From Ipomoea triloba (taxonomy: Eukaryota > Streptophyta > Magnoliopsida > Solanales > Convolvulaceae), in assembly GCF_003576645.1 (NCBI RefSeq), contig NC_044917.1, positions 6,884,191 through 6,948,190 on the forward strand: a stretch of DNA of 64,000 nt, given 5' to 3'. The position numbers were made by a program, and so were the translations under genes. Shown here in pieces: positions 33,777-46,481 of this stretch (position 1 is its first letter; every line of letters starts with the position of its first letter). The notes beneath the pieces are model-generated. The model was not told where the DNA came from. It did not search any database and saw only the letters and a list, made by a program, of their open reading frames with translations.

Positions 33777-36700
33777 CTAAACCATCTCCAAGAGCTTGAT
33801 ATTACCCATTGAATTGGCAGCAACTAAGGTGGATGACTTACCATGCCAACAAACAGATGAGATAAATTGCGCAGCATCCTCCACCACGTCCCCAGAAAGC
33901 GGGTCTGTGCTTGTAAACTTGTTGGATACAAATGCGGGCATTGGAAATGCTTTGTGGTATATGAAAACCTGTACCACGTATCATAGAAGAAGCATATGAG
34001 TGCTGGTCACAATTCTTGATTTGAGAAAATGAATAGTTTTGGTCATCATAGACAAATGTCAAAATGATGGAAGAACAAGAAGCTAGCTCAACGTGAAGTT
34101 GAATGGGTAAAAAACAAAACTAGTCTACACAAGTTAGGCTTTGTAATCTTTGTAGTTGGATATGTTGAATTTCCGTAGCACATCGTATCATATGACAACC
34201 TCCACCAAGATCCCAATCTAAACAAGAGTACTATTTTTGTCTTTCAAAACCCAATGTACCCTTTCGACCCTTCTCATTCTATACCATCCACTGCAGTTTG
34301 AGTTTCTTTTAAAAGACAACTTTGTGCAGGTTTATGTTCGGGGACATTTAGTTGGTAAATGTTAAGCAGCTAAGAATTTGTTTCAACATTTGGTAGCTAG
34401 TAGAACAAAAAATATATGGTAAAAATGGTAAATGGTAAACCAGGTTTCGTTGAAGGCTTTTCTATTGAATGACTTTCTAAAACAATGTATAGAATAAAAA
34501 TGATACCTCATTTGTTTCTGATCCAGTTGCAATGAAACCTTCAGATACGGACAGGCCAACAAAGTTCTGAAACAAGGAATGCCCCTCATTAGCATTGAAG
34601 CATATTTCAAATATATCTTACTTTAACTGGTAATTGATCGTTATAAGTGGCATAAGAAGACAAATATTGTAGGAGGAAAAGAAACAGATACCTCAGTGTT
34701 TTGCAACAAATAATAAATAAATAAATAACTTAATTAATTAATTAATAGAAAACACATGAGATGACACATTGAGCAGCTCATCATCCGAATTTTTGAATCC
34801 ATCTTCTTCAGTTAAAAAAAAAAATGGTACTTGATAAATATAAAACACGATTTCAGTGGTTTTAGATTTACAATTCATATTAGGTGTCATAACAAGATCC
34901 TTTTTCTCTTCTCATAATCTGGAGTTGCCAATTATGTTTACTAGACTAGAATTTAGGATAGAATCACAGGGAATATTTAAGCATAAGTAATATTTAGCAA
35001 ATTTTGTCTCAAAAAACCCAATTTTATCCATTTTGCTTAACTAACTAGTATTTGGATTGTGGAGGACTTAAATTAGAAAATTATGGGTGGGTGGAAAAAA
35101 ATACCTTTACATTCATATGTCCAGTATATGACTGAAGAGGGCAATCAAGAATCCGAGATGAGCACATTGACAAATCCCAAAGCTTTATCGTGTTGTCGGT
35201 TGATGCAGAGACAAGTGTTGTTGAATCAATAAACTTGACATAGCTCACCGTCTTGTTGTGCCCAATTAGAGTGTATAAAGGCATTTTAGCATTTCGTAGA
35301 TCATAGTAATATATCCTGTGATCTGCTGATCCAAATGCAAGAGAATGGCCAGAATCAAAAGGAAATTGAACACAGCATACATTTGCTTTTGTTGTGATGG
35401 TTCCAACACTAACGCCCTGCAAAAGCAATGCAAACAAGAAAAATAACTTACTCCAAATCGAGAATTCAGTCTATACTGCAACAATATCTAGTAATTGTAG
35501 TACGTTTAGTTTCAAAGATGATATCCACAATCCACCAAGTTCAAAAGTAGAATTGCCTGATTGATGTTCCAAAGTTTAACAGAACCGTCATCACTGCCGC
35601 TGGCCAACATAGTTGGATCTGCTACTGAGAAGTCCACAGACCAAACCCTCCTCTCATGCTCTCTCATTTCCATGAAAAGTTGGCTTCTTGAGACATCCCA
35701 TACCTGGAAAATAGATTATAGACAAATTCATTTTTGTGTAATTTCAACGGGAAAAGCAAACATGACACATAGGAATCTGACCTACCTGCACTACACCTTC
35801 AAAGTTACTTGAAGCAATTTGGCTTTTAATATAACTATTCCAACAAATACTGCTCAACTTTGATCTACTAGCCATTTCGACAACAGGATAATGAATATCA
35901 TGATCTTCATTTAAGATTGAATTGTATTCAAAAATCTTAATCTTCTTATTTACACCAGCACTTGCAAAAAATTCACCATCACGGTCAAAGCTGAGAGAGC
36001 ATACAAGATTTGAAGAATTTAGAAGATCCCCTTGCTTCAAGTCTGCCTTCACTTCTAACTTACTAAAAGAGAGATACTTGCACAAGCCCTCCAAGAATGA
36101 ATTGATCCATCCACTTGGTGTCTCCTTATCAGAGTTGGGTTTTGATGACAAATTACTAACAGAACTTCTTTCAGTTGCTACAATAGAACCCCTGCCATCA
36201 CTACTTATTTGAGAATGTCTATTCGATGGTTTATCTGTAGGCTTTACTGCTCTGCGTCTCATCAAGTAATAAGCTGACTCTAATTTTTTGAAATTTTTCA
36301 TCAATCGGGAACTTTTTGAGAGAAAGCTCCCTTGATTTTCAACACCTGTCTTGGATATCTGATACTTATCTGGATGGTCACCAGACTCTTCCAAATTGCA
36401 AGTACAAATGCCTGGCCGGGATCGCTTTCTAGAACCAGAGTTCCCAGAATCATCGTCATCAGTCTTATTAGTCCTGTTTGAGGCTGGATCTTTGCCTACT
36501 TCCATGTTAGATCCTCCCTTTTTCCTCAGGGCAGTCTGCATATTTGTAACTTCTTCTATATCAGAAGAGAGAAAAGATATTGTCTCTTTCAAATTATCTG
36601 CAGCCTCTTCTTTTCTCTGTTGCGTCAGCAAAAGGAACTCCAGCAACAGTTCCTGCTCATCTATTTTTTCTCTAAGCTCTATTGCTGCTTCCCGGTCTTC

Positions 36701-39287
36701 AAAATTTTCTCTTGGATTATTAAGGAACTCACTTTGTAGCAACTCACTGTTATTATTGGTAAAGAGAGTGTGAGAATGTAAATATGGAGGCATGGGTGGA
36801 ATTAAAAGTTCAATATAAAACAATTGCATGCAATAGAATCTCTTAAGATCCCCTTCAATGTAATTCCAATTCAAAATTCATGGATCATGGGAGTTTAATG
36901 AGCTTGACAGGTCACATAGCAAATCCATTTTGTCCCATATTATCTACAAACCTAATAAGAGCCAATAAAGTTAAACCCTGACGGGAACTAAAAAATGTTG
37001 GTGTAATTGTTTGTTGAAATGAAATAATGAATGGTTCATATTATTTTTATTTTTTATTTTTTTTCCTATTTTGCCCTCTATTATATCATTTACTTTTTCT
37101 AAATACCCTTGTATTCCGTCAGTGTAAGCTTTAGTAACAAAATATTCCATTAACTATTTATTATTTTTAACTTACCCATTGATTTTCATAAGGAAAGTCT
37201 TAGGTTTGAACCCCATCCCAATCAAAATTGGAATAATTGTTAAACATATACTATGGATATGTTAGATTGTATTAAAAAAATACAATATAAAATTTAAAAC
37301 TTTGGTCAATTAATTAGAATCACACATTGGGCATTGATGAAACAGTACACCTAATTTATGGTATATATTCAACACATGAGAAAATATGCCTATTATCATT
37401 GTCTTTTTGGGGAAGGAGGATTTGGTTCTGTTTTTTAAGATGCACTGCGCCAAGGCACTAAAATTGCAATGAAGCACACCATGGGACTAGATCAAATCAA
37501 TAATTCATTTTTGGCGGAAGTGGAAACTAGAGGAAGCATGGATCACATCAATTAATAAGGTTTTGTATTGCAAAAACTATACTTAGGGTACTATCGATGA
37601 GGGTGCTTCCCTCTAAAATTGTTATTGCACCAGTTAATCCAACATTTCTGCCACAAGTCATAGTTATGTATTCTTGAAATATTTACTTTTTATGAAAAAA
37701 TTTGATAATCTTGCATTGATATACGCCAGGATACCGAATGATACTTTGATAAATTCTAAAACACTAATTTAAAAAATATGCATTAGGCATCAGACTATTC
37801 GCGCAATGAGCGTGTGGTAACTAGTGTGGTAACTAGTCAGAGAAAGAAAAGGCTAAATTTTTTGTGGGCATTAGCCTTCCAAATACAGTTTGAATCATCA
37901 TGACAGCAGTAATGCACAATAGGCAAACAAGCAATTCACTGAAGTTTGCCAGAAGAAGACATCACTTCACCTAGCAATTTAGTATCCCATAACTAAAAAT
38001 ATATGGTAAAAATCAGAACAGAAGATTGCATTGCAACAAATGACACTACTTTCCAACAAACTCTAGTACTGACCAAAACATATAACACAATTTAGAGTGG
38101 ATAAGAAGATATGCAAGGCATTGAGTAAGAAACATACGGCAATAAACAATTCAAGGAACTGCATATTAAGATCACAAGAGGCAAAAAGAGGCTCACCCCA
38201 AATTTGGCCTACTACTGGGCTCAGGGTGCAGTAACCACAAGCAAAATGAAGCTTCTTTGGGCCACTTCAAAAGCAATTGAGGTGGGAGCACTCGATGTCT
38301 CAGACTAGACATAGTAGTACTTTTTTCTTCTTGTGAACTGAATGTGCAGAATAGCTGCTCAAAAGTGAAAAACTCATCTATGAGGCTAAGAAACAATATG
38401 TAGACCAGACCAAATTCACTCTATTAGCTACTAACCTCAAAGAGGAGGACTCCTAGTCGATAAATGTCTGAAGCACAAGAACTTGGAGCACCAGCTACCT
38501 CTTCTGGACTAGTGTACCAATTAGTTTCCAAAAGCAATATCTGTTTCATGGGGAATGGATGCTTCTTCTCCTCCTCCACCTCCTCCGTCTGCTGGTTCTT
38601 ATTGCCATCAGAACAAGGCATAGCATGGCCTGATTGTTGCTGTTGGCAAATGGCTTCAGACACTATGGGAGAAGGATTAGTAGTATTCCTCCCAGGTTGC
38701 AATCTTTGAGTAAGCGACTGCCTTCCTTCTTGTACAGATTCACGAGGCAGAGGTGAAGTTGAACCCTTACACTGTGCGGTTTGGCTGTTTAATCCATCTT
38801 CAAGTGAATCCGAAGAGGAATTGGAGCAGGACGCAGATTCAATAAAAGCAACACGGTTGAATGAGGACATAACAAAGCACGAGGGCCGTACATTATGAAC
38901 AACAATTCCCTGAGAATGTGCCATGTTAACAATTTCTACAATTTGGGTGAATATGTGCAAACATTCAAGTGCATCAACTGTTCTTTCTGGATTGTCCAAC
39001 CACTTTCTCAAACTAACCTCCCTACCATCTAAGCCACTGCTAACTCTACCAGGCGCTAGCCCATCCTCAGAAAACCCAGTATGGGCACTAAGTCTATTTG
39101 TTTGAGGTAACAGAACTCTCTCCCTTCCCTTTCTTGCTGGTATAATCCCAGAATCAAGTGATGCATTACTAGATGACCTTATAGAGCTTCCATGAAGCAA
39201 TCTCAGATTTCTATCACTGAAGGGCAAGGAATTCAGCCCTCTGGAACTGTCAGACCTCTGCCAACCAGACTCAGATGAACCCTCCAT
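33777..39287 (-). CDS. SPA3/SPA4: SPA3/SPA4-like suppressor of phyA-105 protein
   Basis: Seven coding exons (minus): 39287-38436, 38354-38197, 36746-35786, 35703-35557, 35416-35105, 34566-34507 and 33968-33777. They give 893 residues in one frame. The N-terminal kinase-like half keeps [20 protein letters not shown] but not the catalytic HRD/DFG residues, as is normal for SPA proteins. A coiled coil lies at about 350-415 ([20 protein letters not shown]), a basic RKRSR at about 445, and a WD40 propeller at about 581-893, including a [12 protein letters not shown]-type box. SPA proteins join COP1 in a nuclear CUL4-DDB1 ubiquitin ligase that degrades HY5, CO and other light-response factors in darkness. 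The short N-terminus places it with SPA3/SPA4 rather than SPA1/SPA2. Intron 2 is the largest (1,450 bp). Intron 4 appears to use a GC donor (see findings). Confidence 0.95.
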
Positions 39288-39600
39288 TCCTATCTACGTG
39301 TAATTGCAAGAAACCCAATGCACACTCACACAATCAAGAAATTGGGGAATTTTCAGACTCCTAAAACATTCTTTCACTTGCAACATAGCGATGTCTAATA
39401 AAGAAAATAGCTTTAACATCAAAAACCACCCAATCCCATCATCTCACAAAACCCATAAGATCACTAGCGACCTTGTGAAAGCAACAAGAATGAGAACACG
39501 CTAATCTCATCTCTCAAGAAAACAGAAATAACCCCACAGTCAAAAAAAACCAATGAACCACTGAACTGTAATGCTCTTGATCACATTCATATGTGTTTAT

Positions 39601-39640
39601 AGAGAGAGCGAGAGAGAGAAAGAAAGAAAGAGAGAGAGAT
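39601..39640. repeat. GA-rich microsatellite in SPA 5' leader
   Basis: AGAGAG/AAAG repeats on the plus strand form a CT-rich tract in the transcribed orientation of the SPA gene. CT-rich tracts are common near plant transcription starts. Confidence 0.75.
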
Positions 39641-39920
39641 AGCAGTTATAGCAATATCAGAGTATCTCCTACACAAGAGAAGGAGCCCAGCTGCTCCTAT
39701 TTCAGCCAGAGCAAACAAAAGAACAAGAACCACACAACAATACTTCAACTTTTTCAAAAAAATATAAAATGAAAAATAAAACACTGCTTTTATTACGAGG
39801 ATGCACCGCAGCCTCACGAATTTCCCATATTACCATATATATTTCCTACAACTGTGAAACCCGATAAAAAATTCGAATGAACGCTAATAGTTATTTAAGA
39901 CTAAAATTATTAGGGCATTA

Positions 39921-40070
39921 ACTCAAAAGAAAAAAAAATAACAATCTTGTTTCCAATCCCACAGAAAACACACGACCCCTCATATAGTCATATACTCAAA
40001 AGAAAAAAATAACAATCTTTTTTCCAATCCCACAGAAAACACAGGACCCCTCATGTAGTCATATACTCGT
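39921..40070. repeat. two-copy 73-bp tandem duplication upstream of SPA
   Basis: ACTCAAAAGAAAAAAAATAA...TAGTCATAT occurs at 39921-39993 and again at 39994-40066, with a few differences (CACACGACC versus CACAGGACC, CATATAG versus CATGTAG). Its position about 630-780 bp upstream of the start codon puts it in the likely SPA promoter. Confidence 0.85.
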
Positions 40071-42358
40071 GTATGCCGCCTGTATGTATAAACTATACTT
40101 ACATTGGTATTGGTCGCAGTAACACTGTGACGAAGATTTTATTTTCAGAAACCCTAGTGGGCTTCTTTTTTATCTCCATCCCGTTCATTCCCGCTCCTAT
40201 TCCATCGCATGTAACGTGGCTCATTCTCATCCTCAAAGCTCTTTCATGAAAACCCAGAGGCAAAATGGTAAATTCAGCTTAGCTTCGGACCCATTACCAG
40301 CAGGCGGCCGTATACGTGAAGGATTCCCAATTTCCAATTCCGGTATCAGAATCAGAAGCAAAAACTTTTTGCCAATGTGAGAATAATGCTCAGAAACTGA
40401 GATTAATGAATAAAATATAGAGATAGATGTAGTATTAAAATGGCACCATTACGAGATATTATTATTTAATCATGAAAAGCACCCACCTTTACCTCTTTAC
40501 ATCATAATTAATAAATTAATCTTCAAAACCATCAAATCTTTCTTAGTTCTTATCAAAACCCTAATCTAGCCAATGTATTTATGGAGTTATATAGTATAAT
40601 GTTTCTGGAATTTCTTGTGGAACATCGCAATCTTACTCGAGAAGTGAGAAATACCTAGAGAAAATTAAAACTACGAGAACAATAATTTCCGTAAATAAAT
40701 TATTGTAAATATTTTTTTTGGCTTTTAACAAGGATTCATTAGAAATAACATAATTTATAATTTGTTATCAACACGCTTACTCTATATATTTAGTAAATGA
40801 TTTTTTTTTTCAAGTTCATTTTCCTATTATCAATTAATTTTTATTAAAATTTAGGTAATTCTAACTTTATCGACCCACCAGTCAAATCCTCATGACTTTT
40901 TATCATTCTTGAACATTTTTCTCATACATGTTCCTTGAGTTCGAACCCCACACAGCCATCTGTGTTCATAACCTTTAAGTCTAACGGCGAACCAACTACG
41001 TACTCTAAGTCCCGGGGAAGAGATATGTCAATAAAATTTATATATAAAAAATTATAATAACGGGATTTGAATTTCTTAGACAAATAATTCTAAACAAAAA
41101 TTCAAGTCATGTGTACCACACATTATCTTTAAAATCAATTTTTTACTTCTCAATGATGTTAGGGGCATTATATCGTTAGTATCACATTATAAAATGGATT
41201 ACAATAGTATATTTGATCACTCAAATATAATTTTTTCGACGAACTAAAACAAAGTGAGCACTTTATAAATTTAGATCAAATTATTGGTAGAATTTCTTCA
41301 AGGAAGAAAGGAAATTTTTTAGATAAAGTAAAACCATAGGTTTTAGGTTGTTCAAAAAATAGCTACAAAGATATTATGTCCAAAACAAGTATTTATAGAG
41401 GACGATAAAATTAATAGCATTAAAATGTCATTAACATCTTATTTAAAATCAGGTTGTAACCCTCATCATAACTGATTATTTAATTTGAAAATAACACATG
41501 CAATTACGTAATTGATTTTTAAAAAAATAAAATGATTAAAATTAACAAAGTGAGTCAAGTTTTTTTCATACTCATTTTTAAATTTGATTTGCATGCACCC
41601 AACTAATTACAACCTAAAATCATTATCATATTATTTTTGTTTAATCACAAGTTGAAGATTTAATGATCCGGACCAAGGAATTGTCTAAGAAAAACTAATT
41701 AATGATTGAATCCAAAAAAAAAAAAACAAAAAACAAAAAACCAAAAAAAAAAACAAAAAAAAAAGTATAAACAAAAGTAACTTCGAAGTATATCTAAGGT
41801 TGCTACAATAAGGAAAATGCAATCCACATTTCTGGTCCAACTTCTTGATGATGATGATGACACTCAAAGGAAGATAAAGCAACATTATGGCAAAACCAAA
41901 GCCATCATCTCTAAATTAAATTGATCGGGCCGGCTAGAGTAGTTATACAATTTGAAAGATTAGAATAAAAGTATAAAACATTAATTTGCTCCTTTAAGTG
42001 AAGAAAATGATGCAGAACAATTCCCATTTCTACAATGCATGCACTAGAGCATACATCATTCATTCGTGACCGCATGTTTTGCGCCAGATCATATAAGTCA
42101 TAATTCATAAATACATGACATATATCTGTGTCTAAAAATCCAATTAATTGTGAAGAGAAATGCATATCAATGTAATTCGATTTGTAAAGCGGAACCAAAC
42201 ATCCCCTATAAAGTTTAGGTTTCAATTTCAACAAATCTCATATATTGAAATGCTAGTTGAGAATCTAAATGAGCAAATTTCACTTTTAGTTATTATTATT
42301 GTGTCATTGTCACATTTAGTCCTACATTTTGTGTCATTACATAATTGACTTTTATTTG
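40071..42358. other. intergenic, AT-rich
   Basis: No gene recognised. It includes an A/C homopolymer-rich tract (41716-41764) and scattered short frames without signatures. Confidence 0.4.
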
Positions 42359-42899
42359 TGATAGAATAATTACAAACAGATTCGGAGCGGGACAACACGA
42401 AGCAGACCAAGTCCGAAGCACGGGAGGAAACTCGGAATCGAGTTCAACTGACCCAGGCATGGCCAAGCTCCGTGCTTGGCCATGAGATCGGCCACGTGGT
42501 GGACCACCTCAGCCGAGGTTAGCACTCGGTCGAGCCCCATGCTCACCTAGTCACCCAAGTGAAGGATTTTCGCGTTGGTTGAGTCTTGCAGCGTTTGTTC
42601 GGTCTAAGACGGTTGTAACTCCCCACCATCTTCTCCGGGATATTTAGGGCCGATTTAGAGTATAAAATCACTTCGAGGGGAGAGACCTACACATCTTGTC
42701 CCAATAACATACTTGTCTTGTTATTACACGATTCTCCCAGTTGTAATAGCATTATTTATTATTAATACAAGATTATTTCCGTGATATACCCTTATTGCCC
42801 TACGATTACATATTTCTTGTCCAGTTCTTACCTTTGCCATATCCTACAAAAATATTCGAGTTTATCAATTCGGGCCACCCGAGTTATTAAAACTCATCA
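42359..42899. mobile_element. solo LTR, TSD ATTTG
   Basis: 541 bp from TGATAGAATAATTAC to AAACTCATCA, flanked by exact ATTTG copies (42354-42358 and 42900-42904). The first 300 bp is much more GC-rich than the surroundings, followed by TATAAAATCA (42661) and an AT-rich end, a typical LTR layout. No primer-binding site, coding region or partner LTR is present, so it is read as a solo LTR left by unequal recombination. Confidence 0.75.
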
Positions 42900-42904
42900 A
42901 TTTG

Positions 42905-43557
42905 TTTGACTAGTGTTGAGAGGCTTATAGAAGAAAACGACCAAATGAGCGGATCTAGAAAGGACGTGGCGTGAAGACAAAGTCACGCATAGGCGATGAC
43001 ACGCCTGTGCATAATACAACAGGCGCGACTTGTCATCCACACATACACATCATGCTCGTGCCGTGCCCATGCAACCTCACGTGCAGTGGCACGCCCATGC
43101 GGTGCACATGCGCTGAAACCCTAGAGATATGTTATAAATAGATTTTTTTTCTCCTTTTGCATTGAGAGAGCTGCCATATGAGTATTGTAGTTGTAGGGAT
43201 TTTGCAGGGTATTTTCTATCTTCCTTAACTATTTTATTGCCATTGTATTGTTACATTTGAGTATTTTTTTTTATTGCTTTAGCTTATATTATATTGTTAT
43301 TGTGTTTATCTTTTCGGATTCTAGTTTGTTGAAGTTATTTTTCCATCTTTATTTGCTTATTACATTGTTGGATTGTGTTATTGATGAATGTTCATGTCCT
43401 TTGTTCTTATATTACGAGTGAGTAAAGTAGTTTATGGGTTGGATAGTAGTGTTTATTATGTTTGATGCCTATTTGGTTCTTATTTCATTAAAGGGTTTGA
43501 AACCTAACATAGGATTTTATCGGGGCGAAAGGGGTACCTTGTAGTGGAGTCTTCCAA
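42905..43557. other. unclassified repeat-like DNA
   Basis: 42990-43130 is GC-rich with reiterated CACGCC/GCACATGC motifs. It is followed by GTTATAAATAG (43131-43141) and a T/C-rich stretch, resembling an LTR promoter and leader, but no ends could be defined. Confidence 0.3.
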
Positions 43558-43856
43558 GCCAAGAAAGTCAAAGTTGTGTGTATTAAGGAAGCCCTTAGCT
43601 GATTGAAAAGTTTGGAGATTGACATGGTGGATATGGAGACTGACTCGCGGAGGGTGATTAATGCTTTAGTTAGCCAACCGCTAGAAGAGTCAGTTTGGGG
43701 CTATCATCACCGATATTAAGGAAACTTCCAGTGATTTCGTTGACGTGAGCTTTGATTTTGTTAAGAGGTTAGCATACCGTGCCTCCCACAGTGGCTAGGG
43801 AAGTCGTTTCTTTGCCTGGTTCTATTGAGTGGTATTTTATTTCGACCTTTTTAATG
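43558..43856 (+). pseudogene. RNase H-like (RVT_3) fragment of a LINE, broken
   Basis: Conceptual pieces read KKVKVVCIKEALS, LKSLEIDMVDMETDSRRVIN and FGAIITDIKETSSDFVDV then FDFVKRLAYRASHS. This matches the plant RNase H-like domain found at the end of non-LTR retrotransposons (the D-S-x2-V-I-N and V-x-R-x2-N/Y-x-A-S/A-H motifs). One in-frame stop replaces the Trp before LK, and at least two single-base shifts occur (around 43692 and 43790). A non-functional remnant. Confidence 0.65.
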
Positions 43857-44813
43857 AAAAAAATCGTTACTGTAAAAAAATGCTCATTAAACTTGGGCCC
43901 AAATGGATTATTGAGCCTCTATAATGTGTTGGTCTGATATATTTTGCAACTTCAAGGCTTGGTAGATAATGTTTTTTTTTTAAGGTAAACGTAACTATTC
44001 CATTAATTCATAACATAAAGCGTTTATATCAACGATCAATGAAATGGTAAATCATTCCTTACAGTCAGACATAAAAACAACTTTTATAACTATGCTATAG
44101 AAAACTTGAATCGCAGACTGTTTCATAACTAGGAAGCTATGTTCCTTCAAGGAGCTTAAAGCTTCATCAAAGATCTGGGTCTTCATCATCATTCTTTTTT
44201 GCTCGCCCATGATAAGATCAACACTTGCCGAAACTAAACTAAATGATTTATGCTAATGATAATGAAAAGCTCGTGAAAGTAACGAGAGGAAAAAGCCCGT
44301 GAAAGTAACGAGAGGAAAACACAATAATAGAGAAAATAAAAAGTGGTAAAGCCAAAGTAGGGTTGGGAGTTCAAGACTACCAACACAAACCCCAATACCT
44401 ACCTACTATTATTTTATTCAAAGGGAAAGAAAACGGAAGAATAAGATCTGTGGCGGTGGTCGGAGGCGGACGGAGCTGCAACGGTGGTCGGGGCGGAAGA
44501 AGAGCGAGAGTAAACGTAAAAGGTGACCAAAACCGCCGGCTCAAAGCTCCATTAGAGCTCCGACCGGAGGACGGCGGTGGAAGCCGAAGTTGAACAGCAG
44601 ATAAAAGCTTTTTGTTTTAGAGAGAAAAGGGAGGCAGCATTAGGGTTTTATATTCCCTGGTAGATAATGTTTTAAAGCCCCTATTTCCCTCTCAAATTTC
44701 TCCCTCCGGGAACTCCAGCTGGGAGACGGCAAATTATTGAGACGGGGAGTTGGGTCCCGAGGAAAGGAAATTACTATATTGTATGCCAAAACAGAAAAAT
44801 GGAAAAGCCCAGG
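43857..44813. other. intergenic upstream of the MUCI70-like gene
   Basis: No gene recognised. A frame at 44363-44593 encodes a low-complexity basic peptide without relatives that I know. GC content rises towards 44,600, as expected near a promoter. Confidence 0.35.
44265..44316. repeat. two-copy 26-bp tandem duplication
   Basis: AAAAGCTCGTGAAAGTAACG and AGAGGA, then the same with one T-to-C change, back to back. Confidence 0.85.
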
Positions 44814-44871
44814 GAGCGAAGTGCAAACAGTGCACCAATTAGGAGCGAAGTGCAAACAGTGCCCGAATTAG
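44814..44871. repeat. two-copy 29-bp tandem duplication near the gene start
   Basis: GGAGCGAAGTGCAAACAGTG occurs at 44814 and 44843, each followed by a CCAATTA/CGAATTA tail. It lies just upstream of, or in, the leader exon of the MUCI70-like gene. Confidence 0.85.
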
Positions 44872-44874
44872 GAA

Positions 44875-44992
44875 GCAAACACTATCCGAAGGATTTCCCT
44901 TTTGAGACGAAGAAACCGCTGGCTGCCAGATTCCCGTAAAATCTTCAAAATAGCATTCTCTCAGATTGCTCACTAATCAGTTTGCAATACAG
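44875..44992 (+). other. probable non-coding leader exon of MUCI70-like gene
   Basis: CTTTTGAGACGAAG...GCAATACAG is followed by GTGATT, a good donor at 44992/44993. The upstream limit is not known, and the acceptor before the ATG at 45623 is uncertain (TATTTTAG at about 45526-45533 is one option). Inferred from composition and splice signals. Confidence 0.4.
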
Positions 44993-45622
44993 GTGATTCA
45001 ATTTTCCTCTTTTGCTTGTGTTTTGATTTTCCGGGGCTTGATCTGTTTGCGCCCAGATTTGGAGTTGGCTTCGGAGTTTGTATTAAATTTGCTGATGAAA
45101 CCTGCTGAGCTTTGCCTTGATGCCTGAGTTTTTCATTCGATGGGAATTTAGTGCATTAGACTGCTGAAATCCAGAGTGCCTTGTGTTTGTAGCTTAGATT
45201 GTGCATTATTGAAGCGAGTTTCGATTTTTTGAATGTGGGGTTCAATTGGTGATTCAGTTTCGTATTTAGTCACTTCACATTGAGATCGCGATTTTGAGAG
45301 AATGTTGGTGTATTAAATCTCAGCTATGGTCCTTTATGTTTTAGAGGACGAGGTGAAGAGTGTAGGGTTAAATCTTTTTTGTAACTCTTCCTCCATTGAG
45401 TACCATTGGATAGCATGTGATCAAATTTAAAAATGGTAATTTGAAGTGCTGTTTCAAGTTTAAGCATTGACTTGGTGGTACTTTGTTTGAGATACTGTTT
45501 GTTAGTGGATAGTTTGGACTCCGGAATATTTTAGGATCGTGAAGACTTGTGGGCTTTAGTGAATGAAGGGGTATTTTAAGGAAGAACAAAATGAAGGGTG
45601 ATATATTGTGGTCGGATGTACA

Positions 45623-46444
45623 ATGACTGGGGGATCATTGGGTGTTCGTACTGGGAGCTATGGATCATTGCCACAGGCACAAAATGGGGTGTTGCATGCT
45701 CAACATGGATTTGTTTTGCGGAAGCCTCCAAAGATGTCACTCTCTGGTTCCCGGGAGAAGGAGAGGTTTCTTCCCTACATTTGCAGACTTGTACTTCGAA
45801 GACAAGTGGGGATGGTAATTTTGATTACATTTGCACTTTTGGTTTTTACGACAGGATTCTTGACAGTTAATAAAGGTTTGAATTCTTACTATAATGACTA
45901 TCTTTTCTTTCCTTTTCATTTCCTTATTACTTGATTCAACAGTTAGTTTTTGTAAGGCGCAATTATTAACGTTAATTTATTATCTCTTTTCTTAATGGTT
46001 ATGCAATTGATTCATATAAGCTGTGCATGATGTATTGCTACAGAGGATGTATCGAGAAGAAGCTCACATTTAGACTTCGAAGAAAGGTTTTGGAGTAAAA
46101 CATATTATGTATCTTCACTGTTGACCAGAAAGGCTGTGACCTGTGCTGAAAATAAGAGCCAGATGCCTTCTTCCAATGCATCTGTCGCACTGCTTTCTAT
46201 TGGCTCTACTGCTGTTATGACTCATCCATGCAGAAATTTTGCATTTCCTCCTCCTCCACCTGGTGAGAGGAAGCGGATTGGACCACGCCGTAAGTTTTAC
46301 CTAGAAGTTTGCTGTAAATGATGCTGCAATGACATTGATACATACAAATATTAGATTCTAAATTTTGCATCCCCTTTTCATTTTTGGCGTCATGCACTGT
46401 ATGAAAATGTGACTAATAGTTTCTTCACTTCTTCTTCTTCTTCT

Positions 46445-46481
<37 letters not shown>

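Noticed and set aside
40925..40955. tRNA-like B box GAGTTCGAACCCC
   Set aside because: No A box at suitable distance and no cloverleaf pairing; not called a tRNA or SINE.
44363..44593. 76-codon Gly/Arg-rich plus-strand frame
   Set aside because: Low-complexity product in a GC-rich promoter-like region; no family resemblance.
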